From contig CAJHNH020002023.1 of assembly GCA_905116865.2 (NCBI GenBank), forward strand, positions 1-64,000: a DNA stretch of 64,000 nt. Direction: 5' to 3'. Of this stretch, positions 1 to 12,138 are shown piece by piece (position 1 is the first letter of the stretch; each line of letters opens with the position of its first letter). The position numbers and the translations under genes are program-made. The notes under the pieces were generated by a model that was not told where the DNA came from, did no database searches, and saw only the letters and a program-made list of their open reading frames with translations. This DNA is from Candidula unifasciata. Lineage: Eukaryota; Mollusca; Gastropoda; Stylommatophora; Geomitridae.

Positions 1-1374
1 TTTAAGTTTAACTTTTTAAGATAGCAAAAAAAGTTATGGAAATTAAAATTTCTTAACTTTTTGGTACCAAAAATTGTGTTTCAAAACTTAAAGACAATAA
101 AACAAACAATAAAAAAGAGCATATGTATCTTTCAAAGAGAAAATATTTTTGAGTATATTACATTCCCGGGTTCAGATTTTCTAGCACTAAAAACCAAAAT
201 CTAAAAATATAAAATTTTAAACCCCCATTTGGTGTATGAATGTTATGCAAAAACTCTGGCTTAAATTTTTTCTTTTGGGAATGTTTTCGTTTTGCTTCTG
301 GAATTATGTTATATATTTTATTCAGAAATGGCTTGTTACACCCCGACTGGTGGAGGGGTGGGGCCTTTGCAGTAAACAGACACCGTTGGTTTGCAATGAC
401 TGAATAGAATCTAGGACGACTGTGGGTTTTTTACTTTTTTAGTGGCTCCCCTTATGCATGTGATTTGAGCAAGATTTGCATTTCCCGGGCACTGCTGTAT
501 GACTTTTTACATGAGACAGTGATAGCATTTTGTGGATTTAAGCGCACAGGGAAAAGATCATTTTTTGAGTGACCCCTTTGAAAAAATTGGAACCCCCAAA
601 TAATAGTCTGATATTTAAAAAGTACTTTTTAAAAAATTATGTAACCTGATGTAAATCAGTTTGGGAAAATTTTTTTGGATCTGGGGAACCCTTTTTTCTA
701 TGTTTCAATATATTAACCCTTATAGACAAACATTTCTTAGTGTCCAAAAGCTAAACAAAACAGAAGACAGATCGATTTTAGGACTTTTTTTTTTCTTTTT
801 TTTTCTTTCCCTTCACCAATGTAAACTCTGGAAGGTTTTTGGGTTTTTTTATCCCTTTTGGGCTGGAGTCCTTTTCCAAAAAATGAGTGTTGCAGTGCAT
901 CCTTTTACGATCTATACTTTTGTGTGTATGTTGGTTTTCCCTTGCCTTCAGGCAAAACACCCGACTTTGAAAGGGAAACTCCTATTTTTGCCCTTATGAC
1001 TGCTAATTCTTTTTCCCTATAATAGGGCCCTGGAACCCACACCGGGGTGATTCAGGACTCATCTGGTCTTGTTAGATGGTAAATCATAACTGCCCATGAT
1101 TACCAGCATAATACAATGATGATGAGGCAACCTAAATATGTTCATTTGTAAATGAACACAAATTAGTGTTTTTGAATCTGTTTCTCAAGTTTAAAATAGT
1201 ATAGCTATGTTATCATTCATATTAAAACTATCTTCTAATCATGGCATATGAAATTAATGTTATTATAACATTTGAGACAAATTCACCTAACAACTTATTT
1301 TATCATCAGTGATTTTTCTTAAAATTTTTTGTGTTTTATGTCACCCATGTATTCAGAACTTTTGATTGTACCAA
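1..1374. other. No gene recognised; AT-rich sequence
   Basis: T- and A-homopolymers dominate, and short open frames here are compositional (poly-F, poly-K). A hint of a degraded GAA-tailed-repeat end is seen near 1030 (TGGAACCCACAC). No splice-bounded conserved peptide was seen. Confidence 0.5.
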
Positions 1375-1515
1375 ATTTAGTCCCATGACAGAAATTGTTG
1401 TATTGATGTTTGGATTTCTCACGGTGTAAGGACCCTCACAATATCCAACTTGTCATACAATTCACCACCAAGTGATGCAGAGCCAACCAGTCTGTCTGCC
1501 AGCTCATTAATAATA
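1375..1515 (-). mobile_element. RNase H LINE fragment
   Basis: On the minus strand the region 1450-1512 reads N-E-LADRLVGSASLGG, the RNase H helix that is better preserved at 21600-21700 (GNEQADRLAGSAQLGG). This is a short relic of the RNase H-bearing non-LTR retrotransposon family scattered through the window (see 21324-22032). Confidence 0.6.
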
Positions 1516-1665
1516 TAACTAGAATGTTGTTACATAGAAGCCCACAGAGCCAAAGAAATAAGTGAGGCCGAAAACACACAGTATACTATATAATATAACT
1601 AGCATGTTGTTACATAGAAGCCCATAGGGCCAAAGCAAAAATGGAGGCCAAAAACATGAAGTGTA
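1513..1665 (+). repeat. About 80-bp unit, two tandem copies
   Basis: ATAACTAGAATGTTGTTACA and ATAACTAGCATGTTGTTACA begin two direct copies that share GAAGCCCA-AG-GCCAAAG and GAGGCC-AAAACA, with about 15% divergence. Confidence 0.75.
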
Positions 1666-2004
1666 TAGAATTAAAAGCAGTGGTACATCAGTGCTGGGAA
1701 TAATGTGGAGTGGGCTGCATGAGGTGGCAAAGGAAAAGAGACATGGTTTTGTGAGGGTCTGTTTTTCATTGAGGGAGATGGCTATTACACTAAACACACA
1801 CACAAACACACATATAATCATAAATGCCCAGTTAATTAGTTAGTCGACAGATTATCCTCATTGTACATCGAACCATTAGGTCCATAAGTGCTCGGATCCA
1901 CTCTTTATTAAATGTGTAGCTGCTGACGACACCATTTCTGTTTTGGTTTCAAATTTTTCTTTGGCTTCTTGCATAGTGATCTTGTCTAGCCACTCATCTT
2001 TTAA

Positions 2005-2715
2005 CCCTACCAGACCTGAGGCCCTGAACCTAACTGTCCCCTATGCCTGAGCTCCTGGGCATTAGTGCGAAAAAACCAACATGATATTCAAAAATATTAG
2101 TTACATGCAAACAAGTAGTTAGAATAGGATGAAACTTGGAGACATTGTAGAAAATAGGTTTATCTTTTATCTAGCGCCAATATTCCACCTTTGTGTGCCA
2201 ATCCACTCAGGAGGATCAAGATTGTTTCACAAAGTAGGCACCAGATGTTGCTGTTTGAGGGACATGCCCCCTTCTCTTACTTCCGATCTGTTTCTAGATT
2301 TATAATTTTCAAGATTCTCCTCATTATTCAAGCTGAATGTGTCACTTCAACTGTGAACGTATTCGTCATGAAATTATGACTCCGCAGTCTGAATAAAGGA
2401 AAGTATCAATCACCTGTTGGACTGTGAAAAGACTAGACCTACTTTACTTTCCTGTTGAAGTGCTTGGTTCATCAGCCGCTCATTTTATTGTGAATTGTCA
2501 GAATTTGTTCACGTAAAACAACACAAATTTTATGCAGACACACGATGGCGGACATCTAGGAAGACTATCCATGAGGTATGATTACGATTGGCTAGTTATT
2601 TTTTAGATTGTGACGCATATTTTTCAGGCACTACGCAAATAGCTGAAAATTAGGGCCAGCGGTATAGTGTCAGGTTAAGAATTTCCAGAAAAATTGGGCC
2701 AGCGGTCTGGTAGGG
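2005..2715. mobile_element. 711-bp TTAA-flanked piggyBac-type non-autonomous element
   Basis: TTAA (2001-2004) followed by CCCTACCAGACC and, at the other end, GGTCTGGTAGGG followed by TTAA (2716-2719) give a 12-bp perfect terminal inverted repeat with a TTAA target duplication, the signature of piggyBac-type transposition. GGGCCAGCGGT occurs twice near the right end as a subterminal repeat. No transposase frame is present. Confidence 0.8.
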
Positions 2716-3162
2716 TTAACATGTTTTTCTTGCAGTCTAGTCATGCTTGCAAATTCACAGTCATCACTTGGTTCTCTCATTTGTCTTACTTCTCCTAGGG
2801 CATTCACAATACCTGGTTTATGGCTCGCCTAGCCTACACAGTAGCTTTACCCAGTCTTTCATTGAAGCCACACACAAAAAATGCATATGCTATTTATTCC
2901 TGAAGAACATACTGTGTAAAAAAACTGCATCACCCATAAACACATAATTGTAGATAACAGAGAGACAAATTAAATACAGAAAGGAGTTGAATAAAGCAGA
3001 CCAAGAAGAACGTAGAGATATAATATACAGGCAGAACTGCAAACAAGAACGTCACAATCACAGAGATGAATGTAGGTAGATGATATTGCCAGCAGTAAAC
3101 CTCAGGAGCTTGGAATGCTGAAGAAGAAGAGAGATATTATGTTTAAAAATTAATTGTTACTG

Positions 3163-3840
3163 TTATATGCACCTGACAAGATACAGTGAAGTATGTCAGG
3201 CAGTAAATTGTGCAGTCCATTGTTTGATTGTCATTGTTCAAATTTACAACAGGGAAATATTACTACAAATTAAGAAACAGCCATCCCACAGAGGCACAGA
3301 TCCTTGTCAAATGGGTGTCCTGGCTAGCAAATATGCACTGGAAAATGCTGTTTGGAAGTTAGCTGTTGGTAGTCGAGGTTTTATCTTCACAACAACAAAG
3401 TCACCCCACAATTCTTTGATTCTTGTTTAAGTGAAAATCACATGAAATACCCCTCATTGTCGCATTTAAAACGAGTAAACAGACAATATTTTGGTCACTT
3501 GAAACGTCATGGAAGTCTAGAGAGAACAATAATGGAGGGGTATATGCCTGGGAAGAGAGGAGGAGGAAGGCCAAGGAGAAGATGGGTGCATGATGTGACA
3601 GATGATCTCCAGATGGGTGTATCAGACGCAGGACATCTTGCTCAGGATAGGAAGGTTTTCCAGAGGGTTGTTATGGCAGCGAGGTTCCGCGAGGGACATG
3701 CTACTGAATGAATGAATGAAACAGACAATTAGTCCTAGCAAAATCATGAAACATGCACCCACAGTAAAGACATAAAGCAGCCACTAGTGGTGCCAACACT
3801 AATAGCCACCACCAAAATTGTAATTTATCATTGTTGGAAG
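3163..3840 (+). repeat. Dispersed repeat also seen at 20490 and 31540-31860
   Basis: GCACCTGACAAGATACAGTG and CAGTAAATTGT-CAGT are shared with 20488-20550. GTAGTCGAGGTTTTA, the text around 3420-3490 and the CATGCACC-A-AGTAAAG-CATAA block are shared with 31640-31860. The repeat is interrupted at 3488-3718 by an RTE tail. Its class is unknown. Confidence 0.6.
3488..3718 (+). mobile_element. RTE-type LINE 3' fragment with TGAA tail and 11-bp TSD
   Basis: The frame reads YFGHLKRHGSLERTIMEGYM, then GRPRRRWVHDVTDDLQMGV, the C-terminal end of RTE-type reverse transcriptases, and ends in a (TGAA)n tail. The flanks AAACAGACAAT at 3477-3487 and at 3719-3729 are a perfect 11-bp target-site duplication. 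The copy is strongly 5'-truncated but its 77-residue frame is intact, so the insertion is relatively young. Confidence 0.85.
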
Positions 3841-3954
3841 TTGTCAGTCATGATAGGCTGGACGTACACTTATAGTATGTTTGCATAAGGCTTTACCAAC
3901 TTGAACACAAACTTAACTCCCTGCCATTTTCATAATATTACAATATAAACCACT

Positions 3955-4160
3955 GCAGGCATCATCATCATCATCCTTCATGTGCTGTTAGATGTCACAT
4001 AGGGCTCACATTTAATTTCACCACTGTGCTCTGTTGCATGCAACTCTCTCAGTTTTGAATGTGGAGTTCAGCTAAGTGTTTTTAGCTTCTTCAAATAATG
4101 TTCTTCCAAATCTTTCTCTTGGATATCCTCTTTTTCTCAAAACGCTTGTTTCCCATTATA
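3955..4160 (-). mobile_element. Degenerate LINE reverse-transcriptase C terminus
   Basis: On the minus strand a broken frame resembles KRGYPRERFGRTLFEEAKNT, the R-GRP--TWRRT-EEAK pattern of the end of many non-LTR reverse transcriptases, followed by a (GAT)n-like tail at 3961-3976. Several stops are present. Confidence 0.45.
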
Positions 4161-4199
4161 GTGCTTGTTTTGTCATTCTTGCTGCAGGTATAGAAGAAA

Positions 4200-6117
4200 G
4201 TGTATTCCACACCAAATGCAGTCACAGTGTTGCACCAAGCACATAACTCAGTAATTTTTGGAACGAAACAGTGGACTCCAGTCCATGTAGAAACTGTATT
4301 AGAAGACCACGACCAGAAGCTGGAAAAAAAAGGTCAAAGCTTTAATGAGCTTCCCCTGCCTACCCACCATATTTGACAGAGAATATATAAAAAAGATAGA
4401 AAGCAGATAAGTGTTTAAAGTAGCTTGCCTATTTTATTGACTTCAAATGATATTGTAAAATCAAACACTTTCAGTTTAGATACGTCAAAAGTCATTATTA
4501 ATTGAAAGACCAGATTTGTCATTATTAGTTGTTCTAACCCTGTTGCTCCAAGAAAGCTGTTTTTGGGTATTGATGGGTCTCTGATGACATGAAGCCATGA
4601 TGGTGATCACTATGTCTACATAAAAGTTATGGTACTGGTTGCAACTGCATAATATGTAGACATGTTGGGTATGATTATTATGTTTACACACAAACAAACA
4701 AAACTAAAAGACAGTAAATGAAAAAAGATATATTTAAGACAGTTTTAAAAAAAATGTTGATGTATCATTATTTCATAATATTCTAATTATAACATCACTT
4801 TGTTCCACTTGGCTAAGATTAACAAAACCATGTTTATCATGGTCAAAGGGAAGGAAAGCTCTGTTTTTTTTTTTTTGATTAATTCCCTTACTTAAGAAAA
4901 AATTGTTTCGTTCATACAGGGAATAAATAAACTAACATGAGTTATTTTAGTTATTTAACAGCCGCAACGTCAGAGTGGCCATCACACTTGCCTGTCTGCT
5001 CTGTGATTTGCCATCACCAGTCTTTAATTATGTCATCATGAAGCCACTCTTTCAAAAAGTTTTGTTTATATTGCTTTACCTTTGACACATTGAAAGGTTT
5101 TTAAAAATGTGGAAGACATATATGATGGTAGGCAATTTTTTAGAGAAATTGCATTTTAAAAAATAACCATAAAGCTGGCATCACAGCTATAATTCACAAC
5201 CCAGTGAGTTCAAATAATGTTACTATGATTTTATGTGCGCTCCTAATCAGTATCAGGGCTGCCAGATTGTTGAACGTTGACCCCAGTAAGTTCTGAGTTT
5301 AAATAATAGCACTTACTAACAACTACTCATGTAAGAAACAAAATAAAACAACACATTTAGTTAGTTATAGCTTTCAGGTGCAAATAAATATCTGGTCTGA
5401 TAATGATGACTGACTACTTGGATATTCACTGTGATGTTGTAAACTTGCTTTTATTGTTATTTGTTCCCTATGTTTGGTGTTCAGTAGTTTTGTGTTCTTG
5501 TGCAGGTGGATGTCTGATTTCACTGGATCTGATCATACTTTGAAGGTCACTACTTGAAAAAAATAAATGGATTTTAATGACTGTAAGGTAATTGGTTAAA
5601 ATCTTTACAGTAACTTTTCTTAGTATTAAAATTGCCTCTATTGCATTTTTTCATGCGATTGGTGAATTGTGCATGTGGTGTTAGGTCTTAATATAATAGA
5701 TCATTTGTTGCTCAGTTAGTGATGTGTCAACATCATTCTCCTATCTTTAGAACATTTCTTGGTAGCCATTTTAGGCTGGATTGATTTTGAAGCCCAGGTC
5801 AGTTATTAAAATCTGCCTCAATGCAGATGTAAACCAAAGACCTTTGGACCAGCAAGTGTCCATCCATATCCTACTATCACAAGGAGATAAAAAGTAGTAA
5901 AGTTTGGTTTCACATCTTTGGAAATGATCAGTACCATTATTATTGAAGAGAAATTAGTGATGCAGTCCGCATATATATATAACAAGAATGCTCTTAACAT
6001 ATTATATTATCACTTCCATTGTGGTTATTTCATTGTTTTACCTATATCATTATTTTGTTGTTGTATCTGTGTGTAATAAATTTGTAGTAGCATCAATAAG
6101 TTTGTGTCTAAGTAAGT
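4200..6117. other. No gene or clear repeat recognised
   Basis: AT-rich sequence upstream of the first visible RASGRF exon, presumably intronic. AGCCGCAACGT at 4961-4971 recurs at 62871, hinting at a small dispersed repeat, but nothing more can be supported. Confidence 0.4.
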
Positions 6118-6396
6118 AAAAGTAAAGCACTCTTTTTCACACCTTCAAGCTAACTGCGCATACAAGGCTAGACCTACATTTGTATAGACCAATCGTCACT
6201 CACTGGCCCATGTGGTCACTATTATGCCAGGCGCCTTTACTTCCCAGGACTATATCTGGTACCCACTCAAGGCTTGGCATAGGGGCCAATGTCATTTAAA
6301 AAAAAGTAAGGCATCATCAAGACCCGAACCCACAGCCTTTCCAATCTGCAAGCGAGCACCTACCTGCTACACCATGGCAACTCCCTGGTGTCTAAG
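6118..6396 (-). mobile_element. tRNA-headed SINE (family S), antisense copy
   Basis: Reading the minus strand, a tRNA-like head (TTGCCATGG-GTAGCAGGTAG and a GGTTCGG B-box-like motif) is followed by a body containing GACATTGGCCCC, GAGTGGGTACCAG, GTCCTGGGAAGTAAAGGCG and a tail with GGTCTAGCC. The same body occurs at least ten times in the window in both orientations, the best sense copy being 61981-62263. The RNA polymerase III-type head marks it as a SINE. Confidence 0.8.
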
Positions 6397-7136
6397 TAGC
6401 GTTTATATTTTATCTGTATCTAAAGATCACAGTTTTAAACGCATTTAAATACTAATACATTTGTACCTAAGTATCAGTTAATTTGTCGCTCAGTCTATGA
6501 ATAATATTTAGCTGTATCTGAGGATCACCAGGTTGTAGCTGTAAAGTACCTGTATGTTTGTACCTAAGTTTCAATATGTTTGCCACTGTGTCTAGTATCA
6601 GTATGTTTTTAGTTGTATCTAGGTATCAGAGTTTGTAGTTGTCACACAATTATCAGTTAGTTTTTAGCTATGTCTAAGTATCAAAATGTTTTTATAGCAT
6701 AAGCATCAGTTAGTTTGTAACTGTCCCTAAGTAAGCCTACCATTTGATCTGTATCTTAGTATCAGTGTTTGTAGTTGTGTAATTTATTATCAGTTAGTTT
6801 GTAGCTGTGTCTAATAATCAGTAGCTTTGTAGCTGTATCTAAGGATCAGCTGAGTTTTAGCTTTGAGTATCAGTAAGTGTGTACCTAAATTTCATTAAGT
6901 TCTTAGTTGTGTCTTAGTGGAGAGCTTCTAGCTGTGTATCAGTATCAATAAGATTGTAGCTGTTTTATAATATAAATAAGTTTGTAGCTGTGTCTGAGTA
7001 TCAGTAAGTTTGCAGCCATATCATAGTACCCATAAGTATGTAGCTGTGTCATAGTACTCATAAGTCTGTTGATGTGTCTTACTCAGTATCTATAAGTTTG
7101 TAGCTGTATCATAGTATCTATGCTTTGGTAGCTGTG
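6397..7136 (+). repeat. Degenerate minisatellite, unit about 28 bp
   Basis: Imperfect tandem copies of a motif close to GTTTGTAGCTGTGTCTAAGT followed by ATCAGTAA run for 740 bp. Divergence between units is high, so the array is old. Confidence 0.75.
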
Positions 7137-7468
7137 TTAGACTGAGTGGCATTTAACCCCACCACAACTGCACAATGAGCAATAAACATTGGTCACATAT
7201 AATGTCACCACTTGGATGAGAATCACCCGGGCACAAGTCTCAGAAACCCCGTTCAACAGCTAGATTACATTAGGGCCTCTGACAAAAGCTTGATGCTTTA
7301 GAATAACCCCAAAAATTGCGTCCTGTATTGAAGCAAACTTAGTGTTAGCTGCATAACTGTGTTTATAGTTGTTTATCAGTATGTATGTAGCTAATAATGT
7401 GTACAAATAATGAATTCACTATGTATGATTTTAGAATGTAATTTGAAACAAAATCTCCTTGTCAACAG

Positions 7469-7648
7469 GACTTTGAATCTGACCCAGACCTCAAGACACA
7501 AGTGATAGATTTGCTAGAAGAGATGGTTGTGAACACCAATCTGTTGCCAGCAGAACACAAAGCTGCAGCATCAATTCTCCGCACCATCAGCAAGGAAACT
7601 TCACCGGAAAAATCAATTGATCTCACACAGCTACTGCTTCCTCCTACT
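7469..7648 (+). CDS. RASGRF: RASGRF exon 1 of those visible: C-terminal part of REM and linker
   Basis: The acceptor is TTGTCAACAG and the donor GTAAGT. The 60 codons start DFESDPDLKTQVIDLL, continue through NLLPAEHKAAASILRTI and end LLLPPT, with phase 0 at both ends. Acidic residues followed by an amphipathic helix and then a LLP-E-KAA-I helix is the usual end of the N-terminal Ras exchanger motif, which braces the catalytic hairpin in SOS and RASGRF. The exon must join to an upstream exon carrying the rest of the REM; I could not find that exon in the preceding 7.4 kb, so it is either outside the window or too divergent to see by eye. Assignment depends mostly on continuity with the unmistakable downstream exons. 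Confidence 0.88.
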
Positions 7649-7689
7649 GTAAGTAAGACTTTTGATTCTAATCCTGTCATCCAGGAAAG

Positions 7690-8355
7690 GTGGATAATTC
7701 AGTTTTGCCATCCATTACTAATTCAATAGTGGCTGATATTGGCTTTACAGCTTTGGCGAGTTTAAACTATACCTATATATCAATTCTTTGCAACTACACA
7801 GTATTAAGAAGGGACTGATATTATTATATCATAGCACTGAGGGAGGGTTACTATTTAAAAAATGCTTATTTGGTCATAATTTGTCATCAGCTGGGATCAC
7901 TGTATGTCATCTTATAAATTTGTTTGCGACCAAGCAACTGTCCCCTCTGCTCATGTTAATTTATTACTCCCCCTTAATATATTTATTAACTATTAAAAAA
8001 AAAATTTATAAATAACATTATTTAAAAAAAAACAAAGTTTGTGATCTGTTGATTTTTAAAAAGGGATTAGAGAGGGGAAGAGGTTGGATGGGAATAATGA
8101 GCCTTTTTTTTCCAGGGGTGAAAATGTTAACAATGAAAGTTTTCATGTTATCATCATGGATAATGAAAGGCTTTGTCGTCCTGTAAGAAAGTACGGTGGC
8201 TTTTCAAATAGAAGTATTTTAACTTATTTTCCACTATGATTTTCACGTTATCTTGAGAAATAGAATGTAATTTATAAGATATTTTAAAAAAAAACAAAAA
8301 AAAAACTTGTCTGCCAGTGAGGCACTACGCGGTTCATATTGTAGTTTTTTTCTTC
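7690..8355. other. Intron sequence, nothing recognised
   Basis: AT-rich intron 1 sequence with A- and T-runs and no conserved peptide or clear repeat boundary. Confidence 0.4.
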
Positions 8356-8359
8356 TCTT

Positions 8360-9960
8360 CTACCTTGTGCTTCATCAAAGTGTTGGGGGGAGATGTAACG
8401 TTTCTTGATGAGCTTTGTCAAGAGCACTATTGAGACTGATGTTCATTTCTGCAAGGCTATCACTATATCTTTTCCGAGGTCCTCCACCCACTCTATACCT
8501 TTTTCTGTATTAGTGTGGTTCGCTGTGGCAGATAGTACTAGGGCATTTTTGTTAGGTGTCCAAACCACTTCATTTGTTGTTCTTTGATGACCTGTAAGAC
8601 TGGCTTTATTCCTAGCATTCGTCTGTTTTCGTAATTTCGTATTCTGTCTTTCCTTGAAACTCCTGCGGCTCTTCTAATTTTACGTTCATTGGAGGATGTA
8701 AGTGTCCACGTTTGGCATTGATAGCATAGTGTTAGCTAAAAAATAGTTCTGATAAGATTCACTTTAGTACTCCAGGGTATCTGCTTGTGTGTCAGCAGGG
8801 AAGATAGTTACCCCATTACTTAATTAGCTTTGGCACATCTTGAGCTAATTTCTCTGTCCAGTTTTTATCGGATGTGAAAATTGCTTCGAAATACTGAAAT
8901 TCCTCTGTTCGTTTCAAGGTGTTGTTTTTAATTTTATTTCTAAACTGTCTTTCTGTCTTTCCGTCACCATTGTCTCTGTCTTCATAGTGTTTATTTTCAT
9001 ATTATTTTCCTCCCCTTTGTTACTAATTTGATTTAGGTGGTTCTGTATGCATTCCATACTTTTTGTGATGAGTACCTGGTCATTGGAAAATAGTAATTCT
9101 GTAATATCTTCTTCATGATTAAAGTTGGTTTCCTTACATATGGTATCCAGGTATGTTATAAAAAGAAGCAGCAATAGTACACAGCCCTGAGCACACCAGA
9201 GTTCACTATAAAAGTTCTTGACAATCCTGCCTTTAATCTTAGGCAGCATTTACTACGTGTATAGAGGCTTTTGCAAATATTAATGAGATGATTGCTGATT
9301 CCCTGTTTTGTCATACATTTCCACAACATATTTCTGTCAAAGGCGTTTTCCTGGTCTATAAATGTCAACAAACATGTCTTATCATGTTCTATTGCTCTCT
9401 TTGATAGTTGTCTCAATGTATAAATAGCATCTGTGCAACTTCTGTTTTGTCGAAAGCCCACCTGTGCTTCAGAAAGTTTATACTCTGTCATTGGTCTTAG
9501 CCTTTTTTTCGATGATCTTAGCATACATTTTCCCAGTGTAACTGAGAAGTGATATTCCTCTGTATTTAGTACAGTCCCTCTTACTTCCTTTGTTTTTCCA
9601 TAGAGGGACGATGACAGCAGTTTGCCAATCTGATGGTGTTTCTTGATTTTCCTATACCACCTGAAATATTCTCTTTAACCTTATTGCTCCTGCTTCCCTG
9701 CTGCCTTTATGGCCTCAGCTGTTAGATCATCAATACCTGTCACCTTTGGTCTAGGAGCAGTTCAAATGACATATTCTACTTCATTTAATAATATACATGG
9801 TTCCAGTTCCTCTGCCGTTAGTTCCAAATTGTTTTTATGTTCTTCCCTGCTTTCATCTGTTTTATTGCAGCTAAGTAATGATTGAAAGTAATTACTCCAC
9901 CTTGCTAAGATTTTGTTAGGTTTTATAAGGTAGTAACATTCTTAATGTCATTTATTTTCC
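8360..9960 (-). mobile_element. RTE-type LINE reverse-transcriptase relic
   Basis: Minus-strand frames, shifted relative to each other, show SEAQVGFRQNRSCTDAIYTL and LTFIDQENAFDRNMLWKCM (fingers and motif A region, with D retained), then LLFSNDQVLITKS in place of the expected FADDQ motif C, and a C-terminal GGGPRKRYSDSL-like end near 8420-8480. Stops and frameshifts are frequent. The first catalytic aspartate of motif C reads N, so the copy is dead. It sits inside RASGRF intron 1, antisense to the gene. Confidence 0.85.
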
Positions 9961-10104
9961 ACAAGGATTTTCAGGTCATCCTCATGGGGAACATGTGGGT
10001 GGGGGATGGGGGAAGGGGGGGGGGGGAGCTTTGCCACCCAGTAAGGCAGTACATCTTCAGTTGTAATTCTGTGTTAAATTTTACAAAGTAATGCTTATTA
10101 TATA

Positions 10105-10333
10105 TTTTGGTCATATCAAGCCCCACGACGGATTGGAAAAAATTACAGCAGAAGGCATGGTACCAGGAAAGAGGAGCAGGGGCCGACCGACACAAAGATG
10201 GGCACAGGATATAAGTGATTCCTTTAGTGCGAAAGTTCATGAGGCGGGAGTACTGGCAAGAGACTGAGTTTCTTACATTCAGACTGTGATGAGAGCGACG
10301 TTCTGCAAAGGACCTGCTACATGATGATGATGA
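10105..10333 (+). mobile_element. RTE LINE 3' fragment
   Basis: A frame with AEGMVPGKRSRGRPTQRWAQ and DISDSF followed by MRATFCKGPAT and an ATGATGATG tail is a 5'-truncated RTE end. It contains in-frame stops. It ends about 70 bp before RASGRF exon 2. Confidence 0.75.
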
Positions 10334-10403
10334 ATGCTTATTAAAATTTATTTTTAAAAGTGACACCTGATAGGTTACTTAATGGTGTTGAATCTGTCAA
10401 CAG

Positions 10404-10501
10404 TCACCCTCAAAAGATAACTTGGACACATTGTCTGCCCTTGACATTGCTGAGCAGCTGACATACCTTGATCATCAAATTTTTATTGCAATAAGAAGCG
10501 A
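10404..10501 (+). CDS. RASGRF: RASGRF exon 2: start of CDC25 catalytic domain
   Basis: The acceptor is AATCTGTCAACAG and the donor GTAAGT. The exon reads 32 codons plus two bases (GA) of a split glutamate codon. The peptide begins SPSKDNLDTLSALDIAEQ and contains AEQLTYLDHQIFIAIRS. This is the first helix of the RasGEF domain, where family members show a conserved (I/L)A-QLT-D---F--I pattern. Phase 0 entry matches the previous exon and phase 2 exit matches the next. The flanking intron upstream contains an RTE LINE tail ending about 70 bp before the exon. Confidence 0.92.
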
Positions 10502-10544
10502 GTAAGTTCTTTGGTTTGTTTGTATGTTTAAAACTGTCATGCTT

Positions 10545-10765
10545 TGTGTGTATTGTATGCTCCTTCTTCGTCTTTGTTCACTGGCCATAAACTCCGGCAG
10601 AAAGTCCAGGCTGTTCATTTTGACTTTGGTTTTGTGATAAGGCCTGAGTTTTGCATGTACATCAGTTTTACTGGCTTATTTATGTGCAGTTGGTTATACT
10701 TTGTTGCTCAGGACCCACATGGAGCATCTTATATGCTGAAGGGCTTAGATACTTGCCTTATGTTT
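10545..10765 (-). repeat. GAA-tailed 300-bp repeat (family R), diverged
   Basis: The motifs TGTTCACTGGCCATAAACTC and GCATGTACATCAGTTTTACTG match the conserved core of family R (best copy 63400-63710) at low identity and in reverse orientation. Confidence 0.55.
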
Positions 10766-11428
10766 TCTATTTCTTGGTGAAACCAAGGGTACTGGTTGTC
10801 ATATGCAAAAAAAAAATCCCAGTCTGTGTTTGGAACATGGCCTGTATTACTGAACATAGTAAGTTCCAGTCCATTATTGTTGATAGTCATGGCAGAATGT
10901 TTGGCTTCAAAGTTATTCTTGCTTCTGACAGTGTTTGCTAATTCATTTGGATCGAAGTCTATGATTTTGCTGCATAAGTACTGAGTTAAGTGCTTGGAGC
11001 AGCATGGTGAGCTGTGTTTTTTTTATGTGGAATGTCATTTATTTGTGCAGTGGATGTGTAGTGGTATTATATGTGGGATGGTAACCTGTTTATGTGTGGG
11101 CTGGCAAAATACTTTTATCATAATTTTACATATATATGGCAAACCTATTGTGACCAACTACTTCCATCAATGACAGACTGCAAGAATAGTGGCAACTCTT
11201 GGCTTTGGCACATAAAGCAACTGCCTTATGTATTTATTGCATGTGCATATTTCTGTATTGAGCCAGGATAGATTGTTTGTCCACTAGTTTTTTAAATGGA
11301 ACAGTGAGGGATTTCATTTGATTTTCACTAGCACAAGAATGGGGCAAATATGGGGTGACCAAACTGCAGTGAAGTTGAAACCTCAGCTACAACTGCCACG
11401 ACATCTAAACCCGGTAAAGTCTCCCGGA

Positions 11429-12138
11429 GTGATATAAATGCAGTGATATAAATGGAGTGATATAAATGCAGTGATATGCATGCAGTGATATAAATGCAGT
11501 GATATAAATGCAGTGTTATAAATGCTGTAGTGATATAAATGCTGTAGTGATATAAATGCTGTGATATAAATGCTGTAGTGTTATAAATGCTGTAGTGATA
11601 TAAATGCAGTGATATAAATGCAGTGATATAAATGCAGTGAAATAAAGGCTGTAGTGATTTAAAGGCTGTAGTGATATAAATGCTGTAGTGATATAAATGC
11701 AGTGATATAAATGCAGTGATATTAATGCTGTGATATAAATGCTGTGATATAAATGCAGTGATATAAATGCAGTGATATAAAAGCAGTGATATAAATGCAG
11801 TGATATAAATGCAGTAGTGATATAAATGCAGTAGTATAAATACAGTAAAATAAAGGCTGTAGTGATATAAAAGCTGTAGTGATATAAATGCAGTGATATA
11901 AATGCAGTGATATTAATGCAGTGATATAAATGCAGTGATATAAATGCAGTGATATAAATGCAGTGATATAAATGCAGTGATATAAATACAGTGAAATAAA
12001 GGCTGTAGTGAAATAAAGGCTGTAGTGATATAAATGCTGTGATATAAATGCTGTAGTGATATAAATGCAGTGATATTAATGCAGTGATATAAATGCAGTG
12101 ATATAAAGGCTGTAGTGATATAAATGCTGTAGTGATAG
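11429..12138 (+). repeat. 14-bp minisatellite, about 50 units
   Basis: Units of GATATAAATGCAGT, with 17-bp variants of the type GATATAAATGCTGTAGT, run for 710 bp in RASGRF intron 2. Variant blocks (GCAGT versus GCTGTAGT) alternate, showing higher-order amplification. Confidence 0.95.
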
